A stretch of DNA of 64,000 bases from Bradyrhizobium diazoefficiens (GTDB taxonomy: Bacteria > Pseudomonadota > Alphaproteobacteria > Rhizobiales > Xanthobacteraceae): positions 1 to 64,000 of the forward strand of contig NZ_JAFCJJ010000034.1 in the NCBI RefSeq assembly GCF_018131015.1. The letters run 5' to 3'. The notes beneath the pieces were generated by a model. The model searched no databases. It worked only from the letters and a program-made list of their open reading frames with translations, and was not told where the DNA came from. How positions within the stretch are numbered: the first letter of the stretch is position 1; every line of letters starts with the position of its first letter. This document shows positions 35,232 to 45,589 of the stretch, piece by piece. The position numbers and the translations under genes are program-made.

Positions 35232-36101
35232 ATGACTGCAATCCTCACCAACCTGTTCGATGGCGTTGCCTACGGCATGCTGCTGTTCGTGCTCGCCTGC
35301 GGGCTCGCGGTCACGCTCGGCCTGATGAACTTCGTCAACCTTGCCCACGGCGCCTTCGCCATGACCGGCGGCTATGTCTGCATGGTCCTGGTCAACCGGA
35401 TGGGCTGGCCGTTCTTCGCGGCGCTGCCGCTTGCCTTCGTCTCGGCCGCCGCGATCGGCATCGCGCTCGAGCGCACGCTCTACCGCCATCTCTACACGCG
35501 CAGCCATCTCGACCAGGTGCTGTTCACGATCGGCCTGACCTTCATGTCGGTCGCGGCCGTCGACTACATCCAGGGCTCCTCGCGGGTCTTCATCAACCTG
35601 CCCGACGCGCTGCAGGGCCAGTTCGACCTGTTCGGTGTCGGTATCGGCCGCTACCGGCTGATGATCATCGTGATCTGCGGCCTGCTCACCGTCGGTCTGC
35701 AGATGGTGCTGGCCAAGACCCGCTTCGGCAGCCGCCTGCGCGCCGCGGTCGATGATCCGCGCGCGGCGAGCGGCCTCGGCATCAACGTGCCGCAGGTGTT
35801 CGCCTTCACCTTCGCGTTCGGCTGCGGGCTTGCCGGCCTCGGCGGGGCGCTGAGCGCCGAGATCCTCGGCCTCGATCCGTACTTCCCGCTGAAATTCATG
35901 ATCTACTTCCTGATCGTGGTCACCGTCGGCGGCTCCTCCTCGATCACCGGCCCGTTCCTGGCCTCGCTCCTGCTCGGCATCGGCGACGTCGCCGGCAAAT
36001 ATTACGTGCCGAAGATGGGCCCCTTCGTGATCTACACCATGATGATCGTGATCCTGATCTGGCGCCCGAACGGCCTGTTCGGCCGCACGGCCGCGCGTTG
36101 A
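35232..36101 (+). CDS. livH: ABC transporter permease (LivH)
   Basis: A 289-residue inner-membrane protein: NLFDGVAYGMLLFVLACGLA, MNFVNLAHGAFAMTGGYVCM and the cytoplasmic RAAVDDPRAASGLGINVPQ contact loop. It forms the pore with LivM. The gene follows livK after 134 bases of hairpins, and its TGA is shared with a possible TTG start of livM. Confidence 0.9.
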   Translation: MTAILTNLFDGVAYGMLLFVLACGLAVTLGLMNFVNLAHGAFAMTGGYVCMVLVNRMGWPFFAALPLAFVSAAAIGIALERTLYRHLYTRSHLDQVLFTIGLTFMSVAAVDYIQGSSRVFINLPDALQGQFDLFGVGIGRYRLMIIVICGLLTVGLQMVLAKTRFGSRLRAAVDDPRAASGLGINVPQVFAFTFAFGCGLAGLGGALSAEILGLDPYFPLKFMIYFLIVVTVGGSSSITGPFLASLLLGIGDVAGKYYVPKMGPFVIYTMMIVILIWRPNGLFGRTAAR

Positions 36102-36109
36102 GTTCGCCG

Positions 36110-37138
36110 ATGAGCACATCTTCCGACGTCGGCTATCACGCCCAGCACAAGGCGCGCTGGCACTATGGCGAAGTCGCCTTCTGGCTCGTCGTGCTGGCCT
36201 GCGGCTTTCTGTTTCCCTCGCGCTATCTGATCATGACCGACATCCTGCGGCTCGCGCTGTTCACGATGTCGCTCGACCTCATCCTCGGCTATGCCGGGAT
36301 CGTCTCGCTCGGCCACGCCGCCTTCTTCGGCGTCGGCGCCTATGCCGCCGGGCTGCTCGCGCTGCACGGCATCGTTGGCGAGCCGGTGCTGGCGCTGATC
36401 GTCGCGGGCCTTGCCGCCATGGTGCTGGGCTTTGCCACGAGCTTCCTCGTGATCCGCGGCGTCGACCTGACCCGGCTGATGGTGACGCTCGGCATCGCGC
36501 TGCTGCTGGAGGCGCTCGCCGAGCGCTTCTCCAACATCACCGGCGGCACCGACGGCCTGCAGGGCATCGAGATGCAGCCGATCTTCGGCCAGATCCCGTT
36601 CGACATGTTCGGCAAGACCGGCTTCTTCTATTCGCTGGCCGTGCTGTTCCTGCTGTTCCTGTTCGCCCGCCGCGTCGTGCATTCGCCGTTCGGCCTGTCG
36701 CTGCGCGCGATCAAGAACAATCCGCTCCGCGCCGCCGCGATCGGCATTCCCGTCGACCGCCGCCTGGTCGCGATCTACACGCTCGCGGCCTTCTATGCCG
36801 GCATCGCCGGCGCGCTGTTCACCCAGACCACCGCGATCGCCTCGCTCGACGTGTTCGCCTTCGAGCGCTCCGCCGATTTGATGCTGGTGCTCGTCATCGG
36901 CGGCACTGGCTATCTCTATGGCGGGCTGATCGGCGCGGTGGTGTTCCGCATGCTGCAGGAATTGTTCTCCACCATCACCCCGCAATACTGGCAGTTCTGG
37001 ATCGGCCTCGTGCTGGTCGTGATCGTGCTGGTCGGCCGCGAGCGCCTGCATCGCTGGGTGCTGTATTTGCCGAACCTGATCATCAGGCAGGTGGCCGGGC
37101 GCAAGGCCGTCGTCGCCGTGCCGGAGAGCGACGCATGA
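36110..37138 (+). CDS. livM: ABC transporter permease (LivM)
   Basis: A 342-residue membrane protein with LILGYAGIVSLGHAAFFGVG, the LivM signature, and a cytoplasmic loop FGLSLRAIKNNPLRAAAIGI. About nine hydrophobic segments. ATG 36110 is used; TTG 36098 overlapping the livH stop is possible. The stop overlaps the livG ATG (ATGA at 37135-37138), indicating translational coupling. Confidence 0.9.
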   Translation: MSTSSDVGYHAQHKARWHYGEVAFWLVVLACGFLFPSRYLIMTDILRLALFTMSLDLILGYAGIVSLGHAAFFGVGAYAAGLLALHGIVGEPVLALIVAGLAAMVLGFATSFLVIRGVDLTRLMVTLGIALLLEALAERFSNITGGTDGLQGIEMQPIFGQIPFDMFGKTGFFYSLAVLFLLFLFARRVVHSPFGLSLRAIKNNPLRAAAIGIPVDRRLVAIYTLAAFYAGIAGALFTQTTAIASLDVFAFERSADLMLVLVIGGTGYLYGGLIGAVVFRMLQELFSTITPQYWQFWIGLVLVVIVLVGRERLHRWVLYLPNLIIRQVAGRKAVVAVPESDA

Positions 37139-37887
37139 CCATCGCGCTCGAAACCCGGAACCTCGAAAAGACCTTCGGCGGCCTGCGCGTCACCCGCGAC
37201 CTGTCGCTTCGGATCGAGCAGGGCGCCCGCCACGCGCTGATCGGCCCGAACGGCGCCGGCAAGACCACGGTGATCAACCAGCTCACCGGCGTGCTCAAAC
37301 CGAACTCGGGCCGCATTCTGCTCGAGGGCCAGGACATCACCGACCTGCCGGTGCACAAGCGCGTGCTGCGCGGCCTGTCCCGCACCTTCCAGATCAACCA
37401 GCTCTATCCCGACCTGACCCCGCTCGAGACCATCGGCCTTGCCGTCTCCGAGCGTCTCGGCCATGGCGGCGACTGGTGGCGGCGGATGGGGACGCGGAGC
37501 GACGTCAATGGCGAGATCGCCGATCTGCTCACGCGCTTCCACCTGCTCGATGCCATGAACGAGCCGACCGTGACGCTACCCTATGGCAAGCAGCGCCTGC
37601 TGGAGATCGCGGTGGCGATCGCCGCCCGGCCGCGCGTGCTGCTGCTCGACGAGCCCGCCGCCGGCGTGCCGGAGAGCGAGCGCCACGACATTCTCGCCGT
37701 CGTCGGCAGCCTGCCGCGCGACGTCACGGTGCTGCTGATCGAGCACGACATGGACCTCGTCTTCTCGTTCGCCGACCGGATCTCGGTGCTGGTCTCCGGC
37801 GCGCTGCTCACCGAGGGCCCGCCCGACCAGGTCGCGCGCGATCCGCAGGTCAAGGCCGTCTATCTCGGCGAGGAAGCGCATGTCTGA
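37135..37887 (+). CDS. livG: ABC transporter ATPase (LivG)
   Basis: A 250-residue ATPase: Walker A GPNGAGKTT, LSRTFQINQLYPDLTPLETI (LivG-type Q-loop region), signature LPYGKQRLLEIAVAI and Walker B VLLLDEPAAGVPESE. It energises the LivHM pore together with LivF. It overlaps livF by eight bases. Confidence 0.9.
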   Translation: MTIALETRNLEKTFGGLRVTRDLSLRIEQGARHALIGPNGAGKTTVINQLTGVLKPNSGRILLEGQDITDLPVHKRVLRGLSRTFQINQLYPDLTPLETIGLAVSERLGHGGDWWRRMGTRSDVNGEIADLLTRFHLLDAMNEPTVTLPYGKQRLLEIAVAIAARPRVLLLDEPAAGVPESERHDILAVVGSLPRDVTVLLIEHDMDLVFSFADRISVLVSGALLTEGPPDQVARDPQVKAVYLGEEAHV

Positions 37888-38596
37888 TCTGCTCGCCATC
37901 GATTCTCTTCGCGCCGGCTACGGCGAGGCCGTCGTGCTGCCCAAGATGAGCCTGCGGCTCGGCGAGGGCCAGGTGCTGGCCCTGCTCGGGCGCAACGGCA
38001 CCGGCAAGACCACGCTGATCAACTCCATCGTCGGGGTGACCCGGCGTTTCTCCGGCTCCATCGCGCTCGGCGGGACCGACGTCACGGCCTTGCGGGCGGA
38101 CCAGCGGGCGCGCGCCGGCATCGGCTGGGTGCCGCAGGAGCGCAACATCTTCCGCTCGCTGACGGTGGAAGAGAACATGACGGCGGTGGCCCAGCCCGGC
38201 CCCTGGACGGTCGAGAAGGTCTACGAGATGTTTCCGCGGCTGAAGGAGCGGCGGGGCAATTTCGGCAACCAGCTCTCCGGCGGCGAGCAGCAGATGCTGG
38301 CGATCGGCCGGGCGCTGACCCTCAATCCGAAGGTCCTGCTGCTGGACGAGCCGACCGAGGGCCTTGCCCCCATCATCGTCGAGGAGCTGCTGAAGGCGAT
38401 CGGAGCCATCACGAGGGCGGGCGGCATCTGCTCGATCATCGTCGAGCAGAATGCCCAAAAGATTCTGGGGCTCGCCGACCGCGTTGTGATATTGGAGCGC
38501 GGAACGATCGTCCACGACGCCCCGAGCGCCGCGCTGAAGGCCGACCCCTCGGTCCTGGAGCGCCACCTCGGCGTCGCCGGAGCGGCCGCCCATTAG
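37880..38596 (+). CDS. livF: ABC transporter ATPase (LivF)
   Basis: A 238-residue ATPase: Walker A GRNGTGKTT, WVPQERNIFRSLTVEENM, signature LSGGEQQMLAIGRAL and Walker B VLLLDEPTEGLAP. It is the fifth gene of the second liv operon. Only 18 bases separate it from the MetE-like gene, so that gene is probably part of the same transcript. Confidence 0.9.
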   Translation: MSDLLAIDSLRAGYGEAVVLPKMSLRLGEGQVLALLGRNGTGKTTLINSIVGVTRRFSGSIALGGTDVTALRADQRARAGIGWVPQERNIFRSLTVEENMTAVAQPGPWTVEKVYEMFPRLKERRGNFGNQLSGGEQQMLAIGRALTLNPKVLLLDEPTEGLAPIIVEELLKAIGAITRAGGICSIIVEQNAQKILGLADRVVILERGTIVHDAPSAALKADPSVLERHLGVAGAAAH

Positions 38597-38614
38597 AGAT
38601 TTCGGGAGTTAGAA

Positions 38615-39733
38615 ATGCAGCGAACCAAAGCCCCCTTCCGCGCCGACGAGGTCGGCAGCCTCCTGCGCCCGGCCAAGATCAAGGAAGGCCGCGCCAGGCT
38701 CGAGAAGGGCGAGATTTCGGCCGACGATCTGCGCAAGATCGAGGATTTGGAAATCGAGAAGGTCGTGCACAAGCAGGCCTCGATTGGCCTGAAGCTTGCG
38801 ACCGACGGCGAATTCCGCCGCTCCTGGTGGCATTTCGACTTCCTGGCCAAGCTCACCGGCTGCGAAATGTTTCACCCGGACACGGGCATCCAGTTCGCTG
38901 GCGTCGAGACGCGACATGATGCGGTCCGGGTGATCGGCAAGCTCGATTTCCCCGACAGCCACCCGATGCTGGATCACTTCCGCTTCCTGAAGAAGGTCGC
39001 CGACCAGGCCCACGTCACCGCCAAGATGACGATCCCCTCGCCGGCCGTGCTGCACTTCCGCGGCGGCCGCAAGTCGATCTCCAAGGACGTCTATCCCGAT
39101 CTCGAGGCCTTCTACGAGGATCTCGGCAAGACCTACCGGAAGGCCGTCAAGGCGTTCTACGACGCCGGCTGCCGCTATCTGCAGTTCGACGACACCGTCT
39201 GGGCCTATCTCTGCTCGCAGGACGAACTGAAGAAGGCGCGCGAGCGCGGCGACAATCCGGAAGGTTTGCAGCAGATCTACGCGCGCATCATCAACTACGC
39301 GCTGGCCGACAAGCCCGCCGACATGGTGGTGACGACGCATGTCTGCCGCGGCAATTTCCGCTCGACCTGGATCTCCTCGGGCGGCTACGAGCCGGTGGCC
39401 GAGACCCTGCTCGCCGGCACCAATTACGACGGCTACTTCCTCGAATATGACAGCGACCGCGCCGGTGGCTTCGAGCCGCTGCGCTTCCTGCCCAAGGGCA
39501 ACAAGGTCGTCGTGGTCGGCGTCATCACCTCGAAGTTCGGCGAGCTCGAGAAGAAGGACGACATCAAGCGCCGCCTGGAGGAAGCCGCAAAATTCGCGCC
39601 GCTGGAGCAGCTCGCGCTGTCCCCGCAATGCGGTTTCGCCTCGACCGAGGAAGGCAATATCCTTTCCGAGGAAGAGCAGTGGGCGAAGCTCGGCCTCGCG
39701 GTCGAGATCGCCAAGGAAGTGTGGGGGCAGTAA
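38615..39733 (+). CDS. MetE-like cobalamin-independent methyltransferase (catalytic domain only)
   Basis: A 372-residue single-domain protein, about half the size of classical MetE and without its N-terminal domain. APFRADEVGSLLRP starts the family fold. Zinc ligands are in place: THVCRGNF gives His242 and Cys244, and SPQCGFAS gives Cys339. FLEYDSDRAGGFEPLRFLP and KVVVVGVITSK are typical of the YxjG-like group. It should transfer a methyl group to a thiol such as homocysteine; the methyl donor is uncertain. Co-transcription with a liv-type importer hints that an imported compound is the donor or acceptor (inference). CGGGAG lies nine bases upstream of the ATG. Confidence 0.85.
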   Translation: MQRTKAPFRADEVGSLLRPAKIKEGRARLEKGEISADDLRKIEDLEIEKVVHKQASIGLKLATDGEFRRSWWHFDFLAKLTGCEMFHPDTGIQFAGVETRHDAVRVIGKLDFPDSHPMLDHFRFLKKVADQAHVTAKMTIPSPAVLHFRGGRKSISKDVYPDLEAFYEDLGKTYRKAVKAFYDAGCRYLQFDDTVWAYLCSQDELKKARERGDNPEGLQQIYARIINYALADKPADMVVTTHVCRGNFRSTWISSGGYEPVAETLLAGTNYDGYFLEYDSDRAGGFEPLRFLPKGNKVVVVGVITSKFGELEKKDDIKRRLEEAAKFAPLEQLALSPQCGFASTEEGNILSEEEQWAKLGLAVEIAKEVWGQ

Positions 39734-39780
39734 GGCTCACCGCATTCCGGCGTGATGTGAAGGACCTTGCCAATCCCCAG

Positions 39781-39905
39781 GTGTCGTCCCGGCGAAAGCC
39801 GGGACCCATACGCCGTGGACTAACTGTAGCGTGAGCCTGCTAACGGCGAGTCTTCGCCAAACCATGTTCGGTGGTTATGGGTCCCGGCCTTCGCCGGGAC
39901 GACCT
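39781..39905. repeat. Paired inverted REP-like elements
   Basis: Hairpin 39786-39805 (GTCCCGGC / GCCGGGAC) and hairpin 39881-39900 with the same arms, each bordered by GACCCATA or its complement TATGGGTC. The two copies face each other across 75 bases between convergent genes. Confidence 0.8.
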
Positions 39906-39934
39906 CGAGTGAGGCGCGTACAAGCCTTACACGC

Positions 39935-41647
39935 TCACTTCTCCGCCAGATAAACCTCGCCGAGCAGCGACGAATTCGACCACGGCACCTGCTTGTTCTT
40001 CGTGGCCGAGACCACCTCGGCCCGCACCCGCGTCAGCATCTGCTGCACCTCCAGCCCGGGCGTGCCGATGTGGCGGGAGAGCGCCGCCGAGAACGGCGAG
40101 TTGGCGCCGTCGCCGTCGAGCGCGACCTGGCCGGGCGCGGTGGCAAAGGCGATCAGAGTGCCGGCCCCCAGCGTCGCACCGGCGCCAAGGCTGGTCGGCG
40201 CGGCGAGGCCCGATGCGCCTTCGATGGCGCGATTGGCGCCGGCGGCGGCCACCTGATGCGCCATCGGATTGTTGCGGCAGGCATCGAAGATCAGGATGTT
40301 GGTGCGGACCTGGTCGTCGAGGCCGGCCATGATCGTGTCCATGTCGATCATCGCCTCGGTCATGCTGCTGCCGGCCTTCAGCTCGACGTCGACCGGAATG
40401 AGATAGTTGCGTCCGTCGACCTGAACGCCATGGCCGGCATAATAGACCAGCGCGACCTGCGCCCGCGCCGCCTCCCGCAGGAAATCGCGCGTCCTCTTCT
40501 GCATCGCCGCGCGATCGAGATCGACGCCCTCCGACACGGTGAAGCCGATGTCGCGCAGGCTCTTTGCGACCGCGCGCGCGTCGTGGGGCGGATTGGGCAG
40601 CGCCTTCACATGCGCATAGGCGCCGTTGCCGATGACAAGCGCCATGCGCGTGCCGCGAACGGCCGGAGCAGGGGAGGGCGCCGGCGTCGCACCCGTCTGC
40701 TGCGTGGCCGGGCTCGCCGGCTGCGGCGCCGGTGAGGGCGCATCGCGCGGCGCCGGCGGGCTCGCATCCGTGACCAGCGACAGCCGCACCTTTGCAGTGG
40801 CCTGGTTGGCCTTGCTGCCGGCGTCCGAGGCGACGACCGAAAGCGTCGCCTTGTAGTCGTCTCTCGCATGCGCGTAGTCGCCCTTGGCCTCGTAGGCCAG
40901 CGCGCGATGGACGTAGCCCGAGATCAAGACGCTGTTGGGCGGCGTCATGGTGTTGACGGGCGGCTTGTCCCTGGCGAGCCGGATCGCCTCGCTGCCGTCG
41001 GCAATGGCGCGATCGAGATCGCCCCTGGCGCGCCAGATCGCGGTGCGGTTGATCAGCGGCTGCGGCAGCGTCGGGTCGAGCCGGATCGCCTGGTTGATGT
41101 CGGCGAGCGCGCCGTCGAGATCGCCCAGCGCTTCCTTCGAGATGCCCCGGTTCTGGAACGAGAACGCCGACGTCGGATCGGCCTTGATCGCCACGTCGTA
41201 ATCGGCAATCGCCTTGCCGTATTCGGCCTTGGCGAGCCAGGCATTGCCGCGGTTGTGGAAGATGATGCCGCTCGGCGGGCCGAGCTTCAGCGCATCGTTG
41301 AAATCGGCAATGGCGATGTCGTACTCGCCCTTGTCGTAATAGGCCGATCCCCGCATGTTGTAGACGGCCTGGCTCGGCTGCAGCCTGAGTGCTTCCGTGG
41401 TATCCGCGATGACCCTGGCGTAATCGCCCTTCTTGTTCCAGCCCACCGCGCGCCAGAAATAGACGGTGGCGAGCTGGTCGCCCTTGAACACCTTCAGCGC
41501 GATGATCTTGGTGCAGGCATCGACCATCTGGTCCGCCGGCGTGGTGTCCTTGGTGCAGAGCGGCCCGAGCTGGCTGCGCGACTGCGCGGACGCGGGCGCG
41601 CACCAGAGCGCGGCAAGCAAAGCGGGGATCAGCAGCAGTCGTCGCAA
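39935..41647 (-). CDS. Caspase-fold (peptidase C14) protein with TPR repeats, exported
   Basis: A 570-residue protein with an N-terminal signal peptide (LLLIPALLAALWCAPASA). At least five TPR-like helical pairs span about residues 55-270, for example GSAYYDKGEYDIAIADFNDA and GNAWLAKAEYGKAIADYDVA. A Pro/Ala-rich linker (295-330) follows, then a C14 caspase-like domain: MALVIGNGAYAHVKALPNPP, catalytic His406 in VYYAGHGVQ and Cys457 in ILIFDACRNNP. It is predicted to be a periplasmic or secreted protease sensing partners through its TPRs. The start appears to be TTG 41647 with GAGG upstream. The next gene on this strand, 87 bases upstream, is the retropepsin-like TPR protein. Confidence 0.88.
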   Translation of the reverse strand: MRRLLLIPALLAALWCAPASAQSRSQLGPLCTKDTTPADQMVDACTKIIALKVFKGDQLATVYFWRAVGWNKKGDYARVIADTTEALRLQPSQAVYNMRGSAYYDKGEYDIAIADFNDALKLGPPSGIIFHNRGNAWLAKAEYGKAIADYDVAIKADPTSAFSFQNRGISKEALGDLDGALADINQAIRLDPTLPQPLINRTAIWRARGDLDRAIADGSEAIRLARDKPPVNTMTPPNSVLISGYVHRALAYEAKGDYAHARDDYKATLSVVASDAGSKANQATAKVRLSLVTDASPPAPRDAPSPAPQPASPATQQTGATPAPSPAPAVRGTRMALVIGNGAYAHVKALPNPPHDARAVAKSLRDIGFTVSEGVDLDRAAMQKRTRDFLREAARAQVALVYYAGHGVQVDGRNYLIPVDVELKAGSSMTEAMIDMDTIMAGLDDQVRTNILIFDACRNNPMAHQVAAAGANRAIEGASGLAAPTSLGAGATLGAGTLIAFATAPGQVALDGDGANSPFSAALSRHIGTPGLEVQQMLTRVRAEVVSATKNKQVPWSNSSLLGEVYLAEK

Positions 41648-41734
41648 GCAAACCTCGGCGGCAAGCGGATTTCGACAGAGGTGTCCGCCGGTTGGTCGCG
41701 CCTGCCGGTTTCCCGGTTCAAGGTGACCGCGAAT

Positions 41735-42823
41735 TCACTTCCTTGATTGCCGGGTCCGGATCTCCATCGATCCGCGCGCCATCTGCACCTCGAACCGCGA
41801 CAGGAAGCTCATGCCGAGGAGGCCGTCGATGCCCGGGCCAAAGCTCTTGTCGTCGTCCTTCTGAACAGCAATGGGCACGTTGGTTGCCTCGAGCTTGCCC
41901 AATGCAACCTTGTCGGCCCGGGAGAGCCTCGCCTTGATCTGTCCGTTCGGAGTGCTCAGCGTGATCTCGCTCGAGCCGGCGTCGGCAATCTTCGCCTTGC
42001 TGGCAAACGCCGACTTGACTGACACGTAGCTCGCGCCGGTGTCGAGGACGAAGAGCCCGCGAACGCCGTTGATCTCGGCCTTTGCGATGACGACGCCTCT
42101 CTGTTTTTGCAGCGGAAAGCTTTCCTTGCGCAACTCGCTCGACGAGACGCAATTGCCCTGCCGCTCGTAGTCGGTGATGATCTTCTGGGTCTTGCTGGTG
42201 TCGCGGGCCGCCGGATCCAGCGCAACCCAGCGATTGATCGGCGCGGTCGCTTCGCAGAACTGCTTCAAGGCTGCGTAGGCGTTCGCCATGCGCAGGAACA
42301 CGTTGCTGGAGATCGTCTTCTTGTCGCCGCTGTAAAGTTCGATCGTGTCGGAATAATCGGTCAGCGCGCGGCGGTAGTCGCCGGCGCCATCCAGTGCCAT
42401 GCCGCGCAGGTAACGCGCGTTCTGATCGGATGGCGCGCGCCTGACGTATTCGTCGGCGGCCTCGACGGCTTTCGGATAGTCGGTCAGCTTCATGTAGATG
42501 CCGACGGCCTTGTTCAGCGCGGTCAGCGGCGCTCCGCAGGCCTTGACGAAATTGTAAAGGCCGTCAGCGGCTTGCCGCCGATAGCCGAGCTTGTCGAGCC
42601 ACTGCGAAAGCTCGTCGATGCTCTTCTGGTCGCAGGGCTCGCGCTTGAGCTCTTCCAGCTTCAGCCAGACGGAAGGATCGCGTGCGGCGGCGACCGGGAG
42701 TGGGCCGAGGCGGGCGTAGACGGATTCGAAGACTTCATCGGGATTGTCGGTCAGGTAGCCCGCATAACCGACGTCTGGGAGTGCCGTGAATAACAGCACC
42801 GCAACGCAAATCCGCCTGAACAT
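41735..42823 (-). CDS. Retropepsin-like aspartic protease with TPR region, exported
   Basis: 362 residues. A signal peptide (CVAVLLFTALPDVGYAG) is followed by a helical region with TPR-like units (KAVEAADEYVRRAPSDQNAR; ALDGAGDYRRALTDYSDTIE). The C-terminal ~115 residues have LFVLDTGASYVSV with the catalytic Asp261-Thr-Gly and GPGIDGLLGMSFLSRFEV, the flap/end of single-chain retropepsins, which act as dimers. It is predicted to cleave envelope proteins. ATG 42823 gives a clean signal peptide; longer frames run into the divergent neighbour. It is the likely first gene of a two-gene unit with the caspase-like protein. Confidence 0.85.
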   Translation of the reverse strand: MFRRICVAVLLFTALPDVGYAGYLTDNPDEVFESVYARLGPLPVAAARDPSVWLKLEELKREPCDQKSIDELSQWLDKLGYRRQAADGLYNFVKACGAPLTALNKAVGIYMKLTDYPKAVEAADEYVRRAPSDQNARYLRGMALDGAGDYRRALTDYSDTIELYSGDKKTISSNVFLRMANAYAALKQFCEATAPINRWVALDPAARDTSKTQKIITDYERQGNCVSSSELRKESFPLQKQRGVVIAKAEINGVRGLFVLDTGASYVSVKSAFASKAKIADAGSSEITLSTPNGQIKARLSRADKVALGKLEATNVPIAVQKDDDKSFGPGIDGLLGMSFLSRFEVQMARGSMEIRTRQSRK

Positions 42824-42913
42824 ATGCACCCCAAAGTATCTCGCCCAGCATAAGGTATATCGGTAAGCGCAGCGGGTGCAAATCAGCCGGTGGGATGTTT
42901 CCCTGGTGGGCAG

Positions 42914-44320
42914 ATGATGATAAGGCGTCCCAACGAAATTGCCCTGCCCACCGCCTTCCCACCCATGAAAAACGACGAGATCCTCAGCCAGATCACCGAA
43001 TTCTGCCGCAAGGCGGACGTGGCGGAATCGACCTTCGGGCGGCTTGCCGTCAACGACGGCAAGCTGGTGCACCGGCTGCGCGAGGGCAAGCGCATCACCA
43101 TCGACACGCTGGAGCGGATCCAGGCCTATATGGCGGCCTCCATGCCCGGCGGGATGCCGCCGCCGCGCGGGCTGCAGGTGCCGCCTGAGAAGCGCGATCC
43201 GCGCGGCAATTTCCGCTTCTTCGAGAACCGGCAAAAATACCTGCTGTTCGTCCACACCTGCAGCGAGAAGCGGGTGGTGGCCGAGCGCGTGGCGCTGGAG
43301 CTTGCGAGCATCCATCCGCGTCCGCCGGCGCTGCGCCTGTTCGATGCAGGCGTCGGCGACGGCACCGTGCTCGCGCGGGTGCTGCGCGCGATGCATCAGC
43401 GCTTTCCGCACATGCCGTTCTATGTCGCCGGCAAGGAGCTGAGCCTCGAGGACGTCCGCCTGACCCTGGAGAAGGTCCCGGACCGGCTGTTCGAGCATCC
43501 GGCCTCGGTCTTCGTCTTCACCAACATGTACTATGCCGAGGCCCCCTGGCTGACGCCCGCCTCGCCTGCAGCGGCGGCGGCGACCGTCTGGCACGAGGTG
43601 CCGCTGCGCGGCGATTCGGCCGGTGATTTCGAGACCCAGATCGCCGAGTTGAAGCCGTTTCTGGAGCAGAATTGGCGGGCCGCCGTCAGCCCGCGCACGG
43701 GCATGCCGCTCTACGAGCGGCCCGTGGTCCTGGTGCTCTACCGCGAGGACCACCGATTCCTGCTCGATTCGACCATTCCCAAGCCGGGCCAGACCGAGGC
43801 CAATTTCGACCTCGTCATCGCATCCCAGCCTTACCGGGCCAAATCCTCGGTAAATTTCCGTGCAAAACGCATCATTGCGCCCCTGGCGCGGGCGCTTCGG
43901 GCCGGCGGCCGCCTGATCGGGATCCACTCCCACGGCCAGGATCCCGGGATGGAGATCATCCAGGCGGTATGGCCCGGAGAAAATCCTTTCTCGGTGAGCC
44001 GTCATGAGCTATTGCGCGCTGTGAAATACGAGCTTGGATCGGCCGGGCGGGACCTCAACTTTAACGCTTACGCCGATAACCGTTCGATCTTCCGGTATGA
44101 TATGGAAGCCCTGCCTAACGAGGTGACCGGTAGCATCGGAACCTCGACAGCCTTTGCAGCGTGGAATGCGGCGGTGTATGTCGCTCAGATTGAGGACGAC
44201 CGGTTGACAGAAATGACTCAAAACGGCCGCACCCTGGATGCCGCCAGGAATGTGCTGCGAAAGTATAACGGGCTGTGGTTTTACGACGAATCCTACGTCA
44301 TCTCGCGCCGGCGTGACTGA
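42914..44320 (+). CDS. HTH-methyltransferase-fold protein upstream of metK
   Basis: About 468 residues. The N-terminal ~75 residues (ILSQITEFCRKADVAESTFG and LVHRLREGKRITIDTLERIQ) look like a compact XRE-like HTH. A large domain follows with a SAM-binding motif I, RLFDAGVGDGTVLARVLRA near residue 145, and later FDLVIASQPYRAK and ALRAGGRLIGIHSHGQDPG, as in class I methyltransferases. No catalytic motif for a known substrate is seen. Its position 59 bases before metK suggests a SAM-sensing regulator or a methyltransferase tied to SAM supply (inference). The start is uncertain: ATG 42914, 42917 or 42965. Confidence 0.7.
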   Translation: MMIRRPNEIALPTAFPPMKNDEILSQITEFCRKADVAESTFGRLAVNDGKLVHRLREGKRITIDTLERIQAYMAASMPGGMPPPRGLQVPPEKRDPRGNFRFFENRQKYLLFVHTCSEKRVVAERVALELASIHPRPPALRLFDAGVGDGTVLARVLRAMHQRFPHMPFYVAGKELSLEDVRLTLEKVPDRLFEHPASVFVFTNMYYAEAPWLTPASPAAAAATVWHEVPLRGDSAGDFETQIAELKPFLEQNWRAAVSPRTGMPLYERPVVLVLYREDHRFLLDSTIPKPGQTEANFDLVIASQPYRAKSSVNFRAKRIIAPLARALRAGGRLIGIHSHGQDPGMEIIQAVWPGENPFSVSRHELLRAVKYELGSAGRDLNFNAYADNRSIFRYDMEALPNEVTGSIGTSTAFAAWNAAVYVAQIEDDRLTEMTQNGRTLDAARNVLRKYNGLWFYDESYVISRRRD

Positions 44321-44347
44321 CACAATCCAAGGTAAACATCGCAACGA

Positions 44348-44363
44348 CCGCCGTGAGCGGCGG
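44348..44363 (+). promoter_or_regulatory. GC-rich hairpin in the metK leader
   Basis: CCGCCG-TGAG-CGGCGG forms a six-pair stem with a four-base loop, ending three bases before the metK Shine-Dalgarno region (AAGGGG, 44367-44372). An upstream AAGGTAA could weakly pair with TTACTT next to the start codon. It does not clearly match the SAM-II or SAM/SAH riboswitch consensus I know. Confidence 0.4.
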
Positions 44364-44379
44364 AACAAGGGGTTACTTG

Positions 44380-45576
<1,197 letters not shown>

Positions 45577-45589
45577 TTTTTCGTGCGTG

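Noticed and set aside
44321..44379. SAM-II or SAM/SAH riboswitch before metK
   Set aside because: The hairpin and spacing do not match the consensus features I know; recorded only as an unassigned leader structure.
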